A stretch of DNA of 7,737 nucleotides from JAYUHK01 sp043778415 (lineage in GTDB: Bacteria; Bacteroidota; Bacteroidia; Chitinophagales; Saprospiraceae). How positions within the stretch are numbered: position 1 is the first letter of the stretch; every line of letters starts with the position of its first letter. Location: contig JAYWGG010000099.1 of the NCBI GenBank assembly GCA_043778415.1, positions 1-7,737 of the forward strand. Direction: 5' to 3'. The notes beneath the pieces are model-generated. The model was given only the letters and a program-made list of their open reading frames with translations. It had not been told where the DNA came from and searched no databases. Shown piece by piece: positions 1 to 5,556 of the stretch. The position numbers and the translations under genes are program-made.

Positions 1-176
1 CTTTTTTCATCAAGGAAAAAAGTGACAAAAACCAAGTAAATAACTACAAAAATTAAGCTCAAATGAACCACTCAAAATGTTTCTGCGTAACATCAGTTAC
101 TTAACTTCTTAATTGTAAATACTTAAATTTCCGCCAAACTCTCATATTTACGCCGAACCGCAGCAAATTGTTTCCC
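1..176. other. Intergenic region downstream of cysK, no supported gene
   Basis: A/T-rich stretch after the cysK stop codon. It contains only short minus-strand reading frames (for example a 14-codon one starting near 147) with no recognisable product. A weak 7-bp inverted repeat of A/T pairs (1-7 with 16-22) and a 5-bp one (87-91 with 96-100) are too small to call a terminator, so the 3' end of the cysteine operon is not defined here. Confidence 0.5.
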
Positions 177-1088
177 TCAAAAAAGTCCTTCGACCGACAA
201 GTATCGCTCTCCTGTGTCGTAGCAAAAACCCAAAACTCGACTTCCCGCTGGGATTTCTTTGAGTTTTTTGTGGATAGCCGCCAGCGTCGCGCCACTCGAA
301 ACTCCAACAAAAATCCCTTCTTCGCGCGCAGAACGTTGTGCAAAATCAAAGGCTTCGTCTTTGCTCACTTGAATCACGCCGTCCAAAAGCGCAGTGTGCA
401 AATTGTCGGGAATAAAGCCCGCTCCGATGCCCTGAATCGGGTGCGGACCGGGACTGCCGCCACTAATCACTGGCGAAAGCTCCGGCTCGACCGCAAAAAC
501 TTGAAGTTGGGGGAAATGCTTTTTCAGCACTTCGGCAGTCCCCGTGAGGTGTCCGCCCGTACCAACGCCCGTGACGATGTAATCCAATCCGTCGGGAAAA
601 TCTCGGAGAATTTCCAGTGCTGTAGTGCGCTCATGGACAGCGATATTTGCTGGATTTTTGAACTGTTGAGGCATCCAAGCGTTGGGCGTAGCGGCTACCA
701 GTTCGGTGGCTTTTTCGATAGCTCCTTTCATACCTTTTTCGCGGGGCGTAAGCTCGAACTCAGCGCCGTAGGCTGCCATCAATTTCCGCCGCTCGATAGA
801 CATGGATTCGGGCATTACCAAAATAATTTTGTAGCCTTTCACTGCCGCCACCATCGCCAGACCGATGCCTGTGTTGCCCGAAGTGGGTTCGATAATGATA
901 GAATCGGCGTTGAGAAGTCCGCTTGCCTCGGCATCTTCAATCATCGCCAACGCGATGCGGTCTTTGATGCTGCCGCCCGGATTGGCGCGCTCCAGCTTGA
1001 ACCAAACTTCGGCATCTTTACCAAAAAGTCTGTTGATTCGGACGTGTGGCGTGTCGCCAATAGTTTGCAAAATATTATTTGCTTTCAT
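177..1088 (-). CDS. cysK: Cysteine synthase (O-acetylserine sulfhydrylase), PLP-dependent
   Basis: Makes L-cysteine and acetate from O-acetyl-L-serine and sulfide in the cytoplasm, the last step of cysteine biosynthesis. The 303-residue protein has the family's usual length. Visible motifs are the PLP-lysine loop NPGGSIKDR (Lys42), the substrate loop TSGNTG (69-74), Gln142 in QQFKNPANIAVH, the phosphate-binding loop GVGTGG (174-179), SSGA (264-267, Ser265 near the pyridine nitrogen) and the C-terminal GERYLS. The NPGGS-K-DR form and MSIERRKLM resemble CysK more than CysM. The start at 1088 is chosen because homology begins at MKANNILQTIGDTP. The open frame continues upstream to 1241, but that part would overlap the DUF4395 gene and has no family similarity. 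It is the third structural gene after cysE and the DUF4395 gene, 32 nt behind the latter. No Shine-Dalgarno motif is visible, as is normal in Bacteroidota. Family assignment is secure; the exact CysK/CysM subtype is slightly less so. Confidence 0.95.
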   Translation of the reverse strand: MKANNILQTIGDTPHVRINRLFGKDAEVWFKLERANPGGSIKDRIALAMIEDAEASGLLNADSIIIEPTSGNTGIGLAMVAAVKGYKIILVMPESMSIERRKLMAAYGAEFELTPREKGMKGAIEKATELVAATPNAWMPQQFKNPANIAVHERTTALEILRDFPDGLDYIVTGVGTGGHLTGTAEVLKKHFPQLQVFAVEPELSPVISGGSPGPHPIQGIGAGFIPDNLHTALLDGVIQVSKDEAFDFAQRSAREEGIFVGVSSGATLAAIHKKLKEIPAGSRVLGFCYDTGERYLSVEGLF

Positions 1089-1120
1089 AAAAATATTATT
1101 TTTTGTGACTGATGAAAAAT

Positions 1121-1561
1121 TTAATTTATTAATTTTATGTAAATAGAATACGCAAGGCAGCCCGCGCAAAAGCCAATGGAAAATTCTAAAAATGAAAAAA
1201 GCAGCAGCAAGGTCAATAGCGTATAAGCAGCGGTCGTCCAAGCCAATGCGATGAATATGAGTATCAAAAAAATCAAGCCGAAGCCGATTTTGGCTGCAAA
1301 TTGTTTGGGTGCTTTTCCGATTGGTTTCTCACTTATTTTTAGCCAAACGACTATTTTTTTGGATAAATTGCCTACGATGCTGTATTTTTCATAAGAGAAA
1401 GCACGCGCCGCAAAATCCAGCAACAAAAGAATTGGAACTACCAACCAGTGCGTGAATGTGTAGAGAACGGCGGCAGAAAAGATAAAAAACGCCGTCCATC
1501 GGACTCTATTTTCGTTGATTATTTGGTTGTCAATCGGGCATTGGATAGATAAATTGGTCAT
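1121..1561 (-). CDS. DUF4395-type membrane protein with CxxC motif, in the cysteine operon
   Basis: Small integral membrane protein of 146 residues. It matches what I recall of the DUF4395 family: an N-terminal CPID-N-xx-NExxVR segment (Cys8), a KAPKQFAAKIGFG-like central segment (83-95) and a C-terminal GFCAGC motif (Cys132 and Cys135, CxxC). Four hydrophobic stretches are visible at about 22-36, 38-54, 93-108 and 111-130, with a basic loop (56-92) between the second and third. The biochemical function is unknown. It sits between cysE (45 nt upstream) and cysK (32 nt downstream) on the same strand, so it is almost certainly co-transcribed with them and under the same leader. Three conserved-looking cysteines plus this location suggest a part in sulfur or thiol handling, for example transport or membrane redox, but that is inference. 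The start at 1561 gives the complete N-terminal motif. Confidence 0.85.
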   Translation of the reverse strand: MTNLSIQCPIDNQIINENRVRWTAFFIFSAAVLYTFTHWLVVPILLLLDFAARAFSYEKYSIVGNLSKKIVVWLKISEKPIGKAPKQFAAKIGFGLIFLILIFIALAWTTAAYTLLTLLLLFSFLEFSIGFCAGCLAYSIYIKLIN

Positions 1562-1606
1562 AGTTTTTTAAAAATTTAGTGGTGTAAATAATTTATTAAA
1601 AATTTG

Positions 1607-2434
1607 TTAAATACTAAAATTGATAGGCTCGCTAAAATCGCGGTTGCTGCGCACTCGAACCTCGCTTTTATGGTACGCAATAGAAAATGGAGCGACGCTT
1701 TCGGTGAGCCAGACGTTGCCACCGATGACTGAATCGTGTCCGATGACCGTGTCGCCACCCAAAATAGTGCTGCCCGAGTAAATCGTCACTCGGTCTTCGA
1801 GTGTGGGGTGTCGTTGCTTGCCAGCCTTGTCTTTTGTCACGCTCAACGCGCCCAACGTGACTCCCTGATAAAGTTTTACGTCGTCGCCGATGCGAGTGGT
1901 TTCGCCTATCACGATGCCCGTCCCGTGGTCAATAAAAAACCGATTGCCGACACTGGCGGCTGGGTGAATGTCAATCCCCGTGCGGCTGTGAGCGTGTTCG
2001 GACATCAGGCGAGGCAGCACCGATACGCCCAAATGATGAAGCTGGTGCGCCAAGCGAAAAACAGCGACCGCGTAAAATCCTGGGTACGCCAACACTACTT
2101 CCTCGAGGCTGTGAGCGGCGGGGTCCGAGTCGAAAGCGGCTTGCGCATCGTCGCAAAGCTGACCGTAGATGACAGGAATTTTGTCAAAAAAATCGCTTAC
2201 TATCTGCTTGCTGCGAAGAGTGAGCGGCTCTAATGGCAGCAATAATTCCAAGAGCATTAATTCTAATTGGTTGATTTTCAAACTATTAGAAAATTCTACC
2301 TGCCGTACCGGAAACAATCCATCAATAAGTTGGTTCACAAATTGCTGTGCTTTGAGTTTGGAGGGCAACTGCTGAGCTGTTTCGTTTTTTTGATAATTTT
2401 GTTGTATTTTCCAAAAAATATCTTCGTTTTCCAT
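1607..2434 (-). CDS. cysE: Serine O-acetyltransferase
   Basis: Transfers acetyl from acetyl-CoA to L-serine, giving O-acetylserine, the first committed step of cysteine synthesis. The 275 residues comprise an all-helical N-terminal domain (about 1-150) and a left-handed beta-helix of hexapeptide repeats (about 152-262). Catalytic residues of the family are visible: Asp155 in GIDIHP, the Asp169-His170 pair in IDHGTGIVIGET and His209 in KQRHP, matching E. coli Asp143, Asp157-His158 and His193. The C-terminal tail ends in Ile275. In enteric bacteria and Haemophilus the terminal Ile inserts into the CysK active site to form the cysteine synthase complex. The start at 2434 lies just beyond an intrinsic terminator (2456-2500), and transcription of the gene should depend on reading through it. 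The sequence around 150-180 resembles the SAT subtype common in Bacteroidota. It heads the operon with the DUF4395 gene and cysK. Confidence 0.95.
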   Translation of the reverse strand: MENEDIFWKIQQNYQKNETAQQLPSKLKAQQFVNQLIDGLFPVRQVEFSNSLKINQLELMLLELLLPLEPLTLRSKQIVSDFFDKIPVIYGQLCDDAQAAFDSDPAAHSLEEVVLAYPGFYAVAVFRLAHQLHHLGVSVLPRLMSEHAHSRTGIDIHPAASVGNRFFIDHGTGIVIGETTRIGDDVKLYQGVTLGALSVTKDKAGKQRHPTLEDRVTIYSGSTILGGDTVIGHDSVIGGNVWLTESVAPFSIAYHKSEVRVRSNRDFSEPINFSI

Positions 2435-2455
2435 TGTTTATTTCTTTATTAGAGT

Positions 2456-2500
2456 AAAAAAAACAGCCTTTCTAATCGCGACGATTAGAAAGGCTGTTTT
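2456..2500 (-). terminator. Intrinsic terminator in the cysE leader (attenuator)
   Basis: On the minus-strand RNA a perfect 19-bp stem (2500-2482 with 2478-2460) closes a 3-nt UCG loop and runs into eight U (2463-2456). It lies after the leader peptide stop codon and 21 nt before the cysE start, with no other upstream gene ending nearby (the lipoprotein stop is 200 nt away and a promoter intervenes). A terminator placed between a promoter and the gene it serves is the hallmark of attenuation. On the plus strand only four T follow the stem before a G, so the minus direction is favoured. Confidence 0.93.
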
Positions 2501-2550
2501 GAAAATAGAAACTATTTATCCTACACGGACAAAATATTTCCCATCATCGC
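2478..2550 (-). promoter_or_regulatory. Candidate antiterminator pairing overlapping the leader stop codon
   Basis: RNA 2550-2537 (GCGATGATGGGAAA) can pair antiparallel with RNA 2491-2478 (TTTCTAATCGTCGC), which is part of the 5' arm plus the loop of the terminator. I count 11 Watson-Crick pairs, two G-U pairs (2541/2487 and 2546/2482) and one mismatch (2542/2486). Forming it would destroy the terminator. The leader stop codon (2546-2544) lies inside the upstream arm, so a terminating ribosome would mask it. A ribosome held on the Cys codons (2603-2586) would leave it free, about 35 nt downstream. The pairing is read by eye; its energy has not been computed. Confidence 0.62.
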
Positions 2551-2636
2551 ACACACACCGAACCTGCGTCGAAGTCTTTTGGACGACAACAGCAGCAACA
2601 GCAACCAGCAGCAAATGAAGAAAATTTAGAACGCAT
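2544..2636 (-). CDS. Cysteine leader peptide with six consecutive Cys codons
   Basis: A 30-codon reading frame starts MRSKFSSFAAG, continues with six cysteines at residues 12-17 (codons TGC TGT TGC TGC TGT TGT, 2603-2586), then RPKDFDAGSVCVR with a seventh Cys at 28, and stops with TGA at 2546-2544. The ATG lies about 20 nt after the predicted transcription start. It has an A/T-rich, Shine-Dalgarno-free 5' leader like its neighbours. It is followed by an antiterminator/terminator pair and then cysE, so its likely job is to sense Cys-tRNA supply by ribosome stalling. The peptide itself probably has no function. Polycysteine leader ORFs acting as cysteine-responsive attenuators have been reported in mycobacteria; I do not recall one described in Bacteroidota. 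A small metal-binding peptide is the main alternative but explains neither the terminator nor the position. Confidence 0.85.
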   Translation of the reverse strand: MRSKFSSFAAGCCCCCCRPKDFDAGSVCVR

Positions 2637-2656
2637 ATTTTTAATTAAATATTATG

Positions 2657-2674
2657 TGGTGCAAAGTAGCACCA
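2657..2674. repeat. Perfect inverted repeat centred on the leader promoter -7 element
   Basis: TGGTGC and GCACCA (2657-2662 and 2669-2674) flank a 6-bp centre that, together with the first bases of one arm, forms the -7 element of the leader promoter. The position suggests an operator where a regulator could block RNA polymerase. On the plus strand the repeat is followed by seven T (2675-2681), so it could also fold as a small terminator in that direction, though no plus-strand gene ends here. Confidence 0.45.
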
Positions 2675-2692
2675 TTTTTTTGGTAAAAACAA
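2661..2692 (-). promoter_or_regulatory. Predicted promoter of the cysteine operon leader
   Basis: Reading the minus strand, TTG (2692-2690) is followed after 21 nt by TACTTTGC (2668-2661). This fits the Bacteroidota housekeeping pattern TTG-N19-21-TAnnTTTG, although the -7 element is one T short of the full consensus. The expected transcription start is around 2655-2658, leaving an untranslated stretch of about 20 nt before the leader peptide ATG at 2636. Confidence 0.65.
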
Positions 2693-2706
2693 TTACTAAA
2701 CGCTAT

Positions 2707-3105
2707 TTATTTCCTTTTTGTTTTACAAATACTGTTTTCCTCGTATCTAATCAACCTCGACGACTTCAATAATTCTTTTGTGTCTTCGATAAATTTATCC
2801 TGTAACCGTTTGTTTAGGTCGGCAAGTTTTAGGCAATAATCTGTTTCGCCTTCTCGTCCCCAATTTACAATTTCGGGTGTAATGTTTACTTTATTTTTTT
2901 CATTGAATTGCTGGACAAACGCTTTGAATTTTTGCTCTGCTCTTGCGTCCGTGCCACTTCCTACGCTGATAAAAGAAACACTGAATCGGTAAATGCTGTC
3001 GGGCAAAATCACGGATTTATTGGTATTTACGTCCGCAGTTTTTTGGGTACTGTGACAAGCTATCGCCAAAAAAATACACAAAGAAATAGAAACTATTTTT
3101 GTCAT
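2707..3105 (-). CDS. Small lipoprotein of unknown function
   Basis: A 132-residue protein with an N-terminal hydrophobic segment ending in LAIAC (Cys17), a plausible lipobox, so probably a lipid-anchored periplasmic or surface protein after signal peptidase II cleavage. The mature part has a recognisable-looking core: VSFISVGSGTD (49-59), AEQKFKAFVQQF, then WGREGETDYCLKLADL (82-97) with a second Cys, a charged helix and SSRLIRYEENSIC near the C-terminus. I believe similar proteins occur in other Bacteroidota, but I know no function or domain name. It starts 54 nt after the stop codon of the M43 metalloprotease gene on the same strand, with no clear terminator between, so the two may be co-transcribed. 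A link in function is possible but unproven. The start is the first ATG of the frame and gives a proper signal sequence. Confidence 0.8.
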   Translation of the reverse strand: MTKIVSISLCIFLAIACHSTQKTADVNTNKSVILPDSIYRFSVSFISVGSGTDARAEQKFKAFVQQFNEKNKVNITPEIVNWGREGETDYCLKLADLNKRLQDKFIEDTKELLKSSRLIRYEENSICKTKRK

Positions 3106-3159
3106 AATTGATGTAATTGAAGTCTGATTTTGGGCTTCCGCTCAAAGTCCAACATACTT

Positions 3160-4437
3160 TTATCTGGTAACGAATACTTTTTTGACGGCACTTTTATTTT
3201 GTCCGCTTATTTTTATAAAGTAAGCACCCGAAGTTAAATCGTTGCAATCAACTAACGTATTTGAGTCATTAATATTGAGTTCTTTCACAGTTTGACCCAA
3301 CATATTTAGAATCGTAGCAGTATAATTTTCATTATTTTTTGCAGAAATGTCAATCCTAAACACGCCGTTGCTGGGATTTGGCGAAATCGAAATGGCATTT
3401 GAGAGCTGTACATCATTAGTTCCCGTTGGTGGCTGGCAACCGTTGGAGGACAATATCGCTGCGCGCGGACCATTCAAGGCAGCATTCATTCTGGCTGCTT
3501 GACCTTTGGAAAACATATTCATGCAAGTATCGTCCACATAATCCATATAATTCATATACATTTCCCCATTCGCACCCGAACCGCAAGAGCTATTTGGACG
3601 GTGTGGAAACGTAGGACAGTTAAAATTTCTGCCCACTGCAATCTCCGTATCTGCAACAAAATCGTTGCCACAAATCGTGTCGCCCCATATATGCCGAAGG
3701 TTCAGCCAATGTCCGATTTCGTGCGTCGCGGTTCTGCCGCCGCTGTTATCGCTGAAGTCCCCACTACCTGCTGTACCAACTGTACCAAACGCTTCATACC
3801 TTATAAACACTCCATCAAGCTCTGGTGAGGCAGCCAAATCTTCGGGAAATGTCGCAAAACCCAATGTTTCTGCACCAAGATTTACTACATAAATATTCAG
3901 ATATTTAGTGGGGTCCCAGTTGTCTTTTCCTCCTTTTACGGTTGAACGTATATCCTCTCGAATATTTGAATTCCAAGCGGCGATGGCTGTTTGAGTTCTG
4001 GTAATGCCTGTGGTAGCGTTACCGAGCGGATCTCTTTTTGCTAAACAAAACTCAATTTTGGTGTCTGCACAAAGGTTGTAAAATGGGTGCGTTGAAAGCA
4101 ACGTATCCGTATTTAGAAAACTAAAGTCACGGTTCATCACATTTAATTGAGATTGAATCTGGCTGTCCGAAACGTTTTCTATCGCGGCGTTCCAAATAAC
4201 ATGAAATACCACAGGAATAGTCACGGTAGATTGTCGGCTGCCATTTTTTGCGTTGCTGTTGGCAGCAATCCACTCGCTGATTTGTTGTTCGCTCGCCAAC
4301 ATTCGGCTTTTGAGCGTTGGGTCGGCTGCGTATCTTTTTTCAAGATTATCCATTGTAGCACATTTATTACTTTGTGCCGAAACTTTGAGCGATAGCGATA
4401 ACATAATTACTGCTACTGAAAATAAAAACTGCTTCAT
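3160..4437 (-). CDS. Secreted M43-family (pappalysin/cytophagalysin-like) zinc metalloprotease with T9SS sorting domain
   Basis: A 425-residue secreted protease. Residues 1-21 form a signal peptide (MKQFLF..., cleavage likely after VSA, before Gln22). The catalytic domain spans roughly 70-335. The metzincin motif HEIGHWLNLRH supplies zinc ligands His239, His243 and His249 with Glu240 as general base. A downstream MNYMDY segment (295-300) provides the Met-turn (Met298), as in MEROPS family M43. Several Cys in 256-306 could form disulfides. Residues about 350-425 are a T9SS type A C-terminal sorting domain (SPNPSNGVF, ILNMLGQTV, LTSGAYFIKI, KKVFV), so the protein should cross the outer membrane by the type IX system and be released or anchored on the surface. 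A substrate cannot be told from sequence. Family M43B members are broad or specific endopeptidases, often nutritional or predatory in Bacteroidota. All catalytic residues are intact. A candidate promoter lies at 4508-4539, giving a 5' UTR of about 65 nt. Confidence 0.95.
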   Translation of the reverse strand: MKQFLFSVAVIMLSLSLKVSAQSNKCATMDNLEKRYAADPTLKSRMLASEQQISEWIAANSNAKNGSRQSTVTIPVVFHVIWNAAIENVSDSQIQSQLNVMNRDFSFLNTDTLLSTHPFYNLCADTKIEFCLAKRDPLGNATTGITRTQTAIAAWNSNIREDIRSTVKGGKDNWDPTKYLNIYVVNLGAETLGFATFPEDLAASPELDGVFIRYEAFGTVGTAGSGDFSDNSGGRTATHEIGHWLNLRHIWGDTICGNDFVADTEIAVGRNFNCPTFPHRPNSSCGSGANGEMYMNYMDYVDDTCMNMFSKGQAARMNAALNGPRAAILSSNGCQPPTGTNDVQLSNAISISPNPSNGVFRIDISAKNNENYTATILNMLGQTVKELNINDSNTLVDCNDLTSGAYFIKISGQNKSAVKKVFVTR

Positions 4438-4507
4438 TTTAGTTATTTTTTGGTAAAAATTTAAGTCGCGTTGGTTGCAACTTTTTGTTGTTTTTAAATA
4501 ATTGGGC

Positions 4508-4539
4508 GCAAGTTACTACTGTTTTTTTGAAAAAAACAA
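4508..4539 (-). promoter_or_regulatory. Predicted promoter of the metalloprotease gene
   Basis: On the minus strand TTG (4539-4537) is followed after 21 nt by TAACTTGC (4515-4508), close to the Bacteroidota TTG-N19-21-TAnnTTTG layout and with the same 21-nt spacing as the cysteine leader promoter. The expected start near 4502 leaves about 65 nt before the protease ATG. The same 9-nt core TAACTTGCG occurs upstream of the other T9SS cargo gene at 5557. Confidence 0.5.
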
Positions 4540-4556
4540 ATATTTGACGGAAAAAA

Positions 4557-4640
4557 TTATTTTTTTGCCAAATTATCTATCACCGACTGGATATGCGCCG
4601 TGTGGTGCTTGCCGAGATGTTTAAACGGATAGCTTCGTAA
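4557..4640 (-). pseudogene. Remnant of a gene 3' end, DinB/YfiT-superfamily-like
   Basis: Reading minus from 4637, an open frame ends RSYPFKHLGKHHTAHIQSVI, then DNLAKK and a TAA stop at 4559-4557. The GKHHTAHI segment resembles the metal-binding C-terminal helix of DinB/YfiT-type proteins (compare the usual HGKHHxAHI in YfiT-like bacillithiol transferases). There is no start codon or upstream body: directly upstream in frame are the U-tract and stem of the terminator at 4648-4682. So this is at most the last 26 codons of a former gene left after deletion or rearrangement. It has been assigned by eye from a short match and could be chance. Confidence 0.4.
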
Positions 4641-4647
4641 AAATAAC

Positions 4648-4682
4648 AAAAAAAAAAGGTTCAGCCGCTCGGCGGCTGAATC
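4648..4682 (-). terminator. Intrinsic terminator after the secreted T9SS protein gene
   Basis: Arms 4682-4672 and 4668-4658 pair around a UCG loop (core GCCGC/GCGGC), followed on the minus strand by a run of ten U (4657-4648). On minus RNA there is one A-C mismatch near the base (4681/4659). On the plus strand this becomes a G-U pair and eight T follow (4683-4690), so it could also act in the opposite direction. It lies 25 nt beyond the stop of the gene at 4708-5490, which it should terminate. Confidence 0.88.
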
Positions 4683-4707
4683 TTTTTTTTGCCCAATTTT
4701 GTGGTTC

Positions 4708-5490
4708 TTATCGTGGGCTGACCGCCATTTTTCCTGAAACGATTGCGCCGTTTTGTTCGAAAGAATAAACGTAAAATCCAGAAGACAAGTCGCTTCCGTC
4801 GTAGATAAATGTATTTTCGCCGCTGTCCAAGTGTATTTTAGATTGGTACATTGTTTGCCCTGTCACAGAAGATACTTTAAAATTAAAATCTCCGCCAAGT
4901 GGCGTATTTACTGCTATTTGGGTTGTTCCGTTGAACGGATTGGGCTGATTGCTTGCCCTAAAATTAGGCAAACTGACATCGGAAGCTGCTGTCACGCAGC
5001 CCGCATCGCCTTGTGGGAGCAAAGTCAAAGTGTATTCACCGGGGAATAATTGACCGGGGAATGTTTCGTTGAGTATGCCGAGCGCGGTAGAAATTTCGGC
5101 GCGAATCACCAACTTGAAATCCTTCGGAGCAGGATTGCTATTGCTCGGAGAGCCAAAAATCCTCAAGCAACCCGCTGTGTTTTTATTGAACTGGCAGCTT
5201 GGAGGATTGCACTGATAGCTCAAGCCCGCCGGCAGAGAATCAATCGCGCCCACAGTATTCATTTTTACATAATTCAGACCAATCGTAAAGCCCTGATACA
5301 CAAACTGGTCGGGAACGCTGAGGGAAAAAACGAACTCGTAAGGTGTATTTTTACACGCTTTTTTGTTGATGCCGATGGCGGGCGTTGGATATACAAAAGT
5401 AGAATCCGCCAAAGGATTGGGAGTGCATTGGGCAGCGATTTCGGAGGCGAAAACTGCGAAGCAAAAAAGAAAAAGTAAGATTTTTTTCAT
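4708..5490 (-). CDS. Secreted protein with T9SS type A sorting domain, function unknown
   Basis: A 260-residue secreted protein. Residues 1-20 are a signal peptide (MKKILLFLFCF..., cleavage likely after IAA, before Gln21). The middle part, about 21-175, is beta-rich with eight cysteines (22, 46, 94, 99, 108, 165 among them) and a stretch around 85-130 (LPAGLSYQC..., RIFGSPSN..., KDFKLVIRAE) that recalls putative Ig-like folds in which LPxGL is followed by G-T/S-P. Residues about 178-260 are a T9SS type A C-terminal domain: ASNQPNPFNGTTQIAV, FKVSSVTGQTMY, LSSGFYVYSF and a final GKMAV. It should therefore be exported by the type IX system and may be a surface adhesin-like or accessory protein; no enzymatic motif is visible. 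It appears monocistronic, with its own terminator at 4648-4682 and the strong ndk terminator upstream. The start is supported by the signal sequence. Confidence 0.9.
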   Translation of the reverse strand: MKKILLFLFCFAVFASEIAAQCTPNPLADSTFVYPTPAIGINKKACKNTPYEFVFSLSVPDQFVYQGFTIGLNYVKMNTVGAIDSLPAGLSYQCNPPSCQFNKNTAGCLRIFGSPSNSNPAPKDFKLVIRAEISTALGILNETFPGQLFPGEYTLTLLPQGDAGCVTAASDVSLPNFRASNQPNPFNGTTQIAVNTPLGGDFNFKVSSVTGQTMYQSKIHLDSGENTFIYDGSDLSSGFYVYSFEQNGAIVSGKMAVSPR

Positions 5491-5556
5491 AATTACAAAA
5501 GATATTTGAATGAGTGAAATTGATTATTTTTATTGGAAGCACGCCTAAAAACAAAC

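Noticed and set aside
1..22. Inverted repeat CTTTTTT...AAAAAAG as the cysK operon terminator
   Set aside because: Only seven mostly A/T pairs with an 8-nt loop, cut by the window edge and more than 150 nt from the stop codon; too weak to call.
168..1112. Plus-strand open frame of 314 codons opposite cysK
   Set aside because: It is antisense to a clearly conserved cysK, its product has no recognisable domain and its composition is that of a frame shadow.
1089..1241. N-terminal extension of cysK by 51 codons
   Set aside because: Family homology begins at the ATG at 1088; the extension would overlap the DUF4395 coding sequence in another frame and resembles no CysK N-terminus.
1736..2233. Plus-strand open frame of 165 codons opposite cysE
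   Set aside because: Antisense shadow of a conserved enzyme gene; no plausible start context and no recognisable product.
2503..2517. Small AAATAG-N3-CTATTT hairpin before the cysE terminator
   Set aside because: Six A/T-dominated pairs; marginal stability and no clear role, although it may help space the antiterminator arms.
2544..2636. Hexacysteine peptide as a metallothionein or metal-binding protein
   Set aside because: Six adjacent cysteines without spaced CxC or CxxC patterns do not fit metallothioneins, and its place before a terminator and cysE is better explained by a leader peptide.
3106..3159. Hairpin between the protease and lipoprotein genes (TTTGAGC/GCCCAAA with GGAA loop)
   Set aside because: Seven positions with one mismatch and no U-tract, so not a convincing terminator or RNA element.
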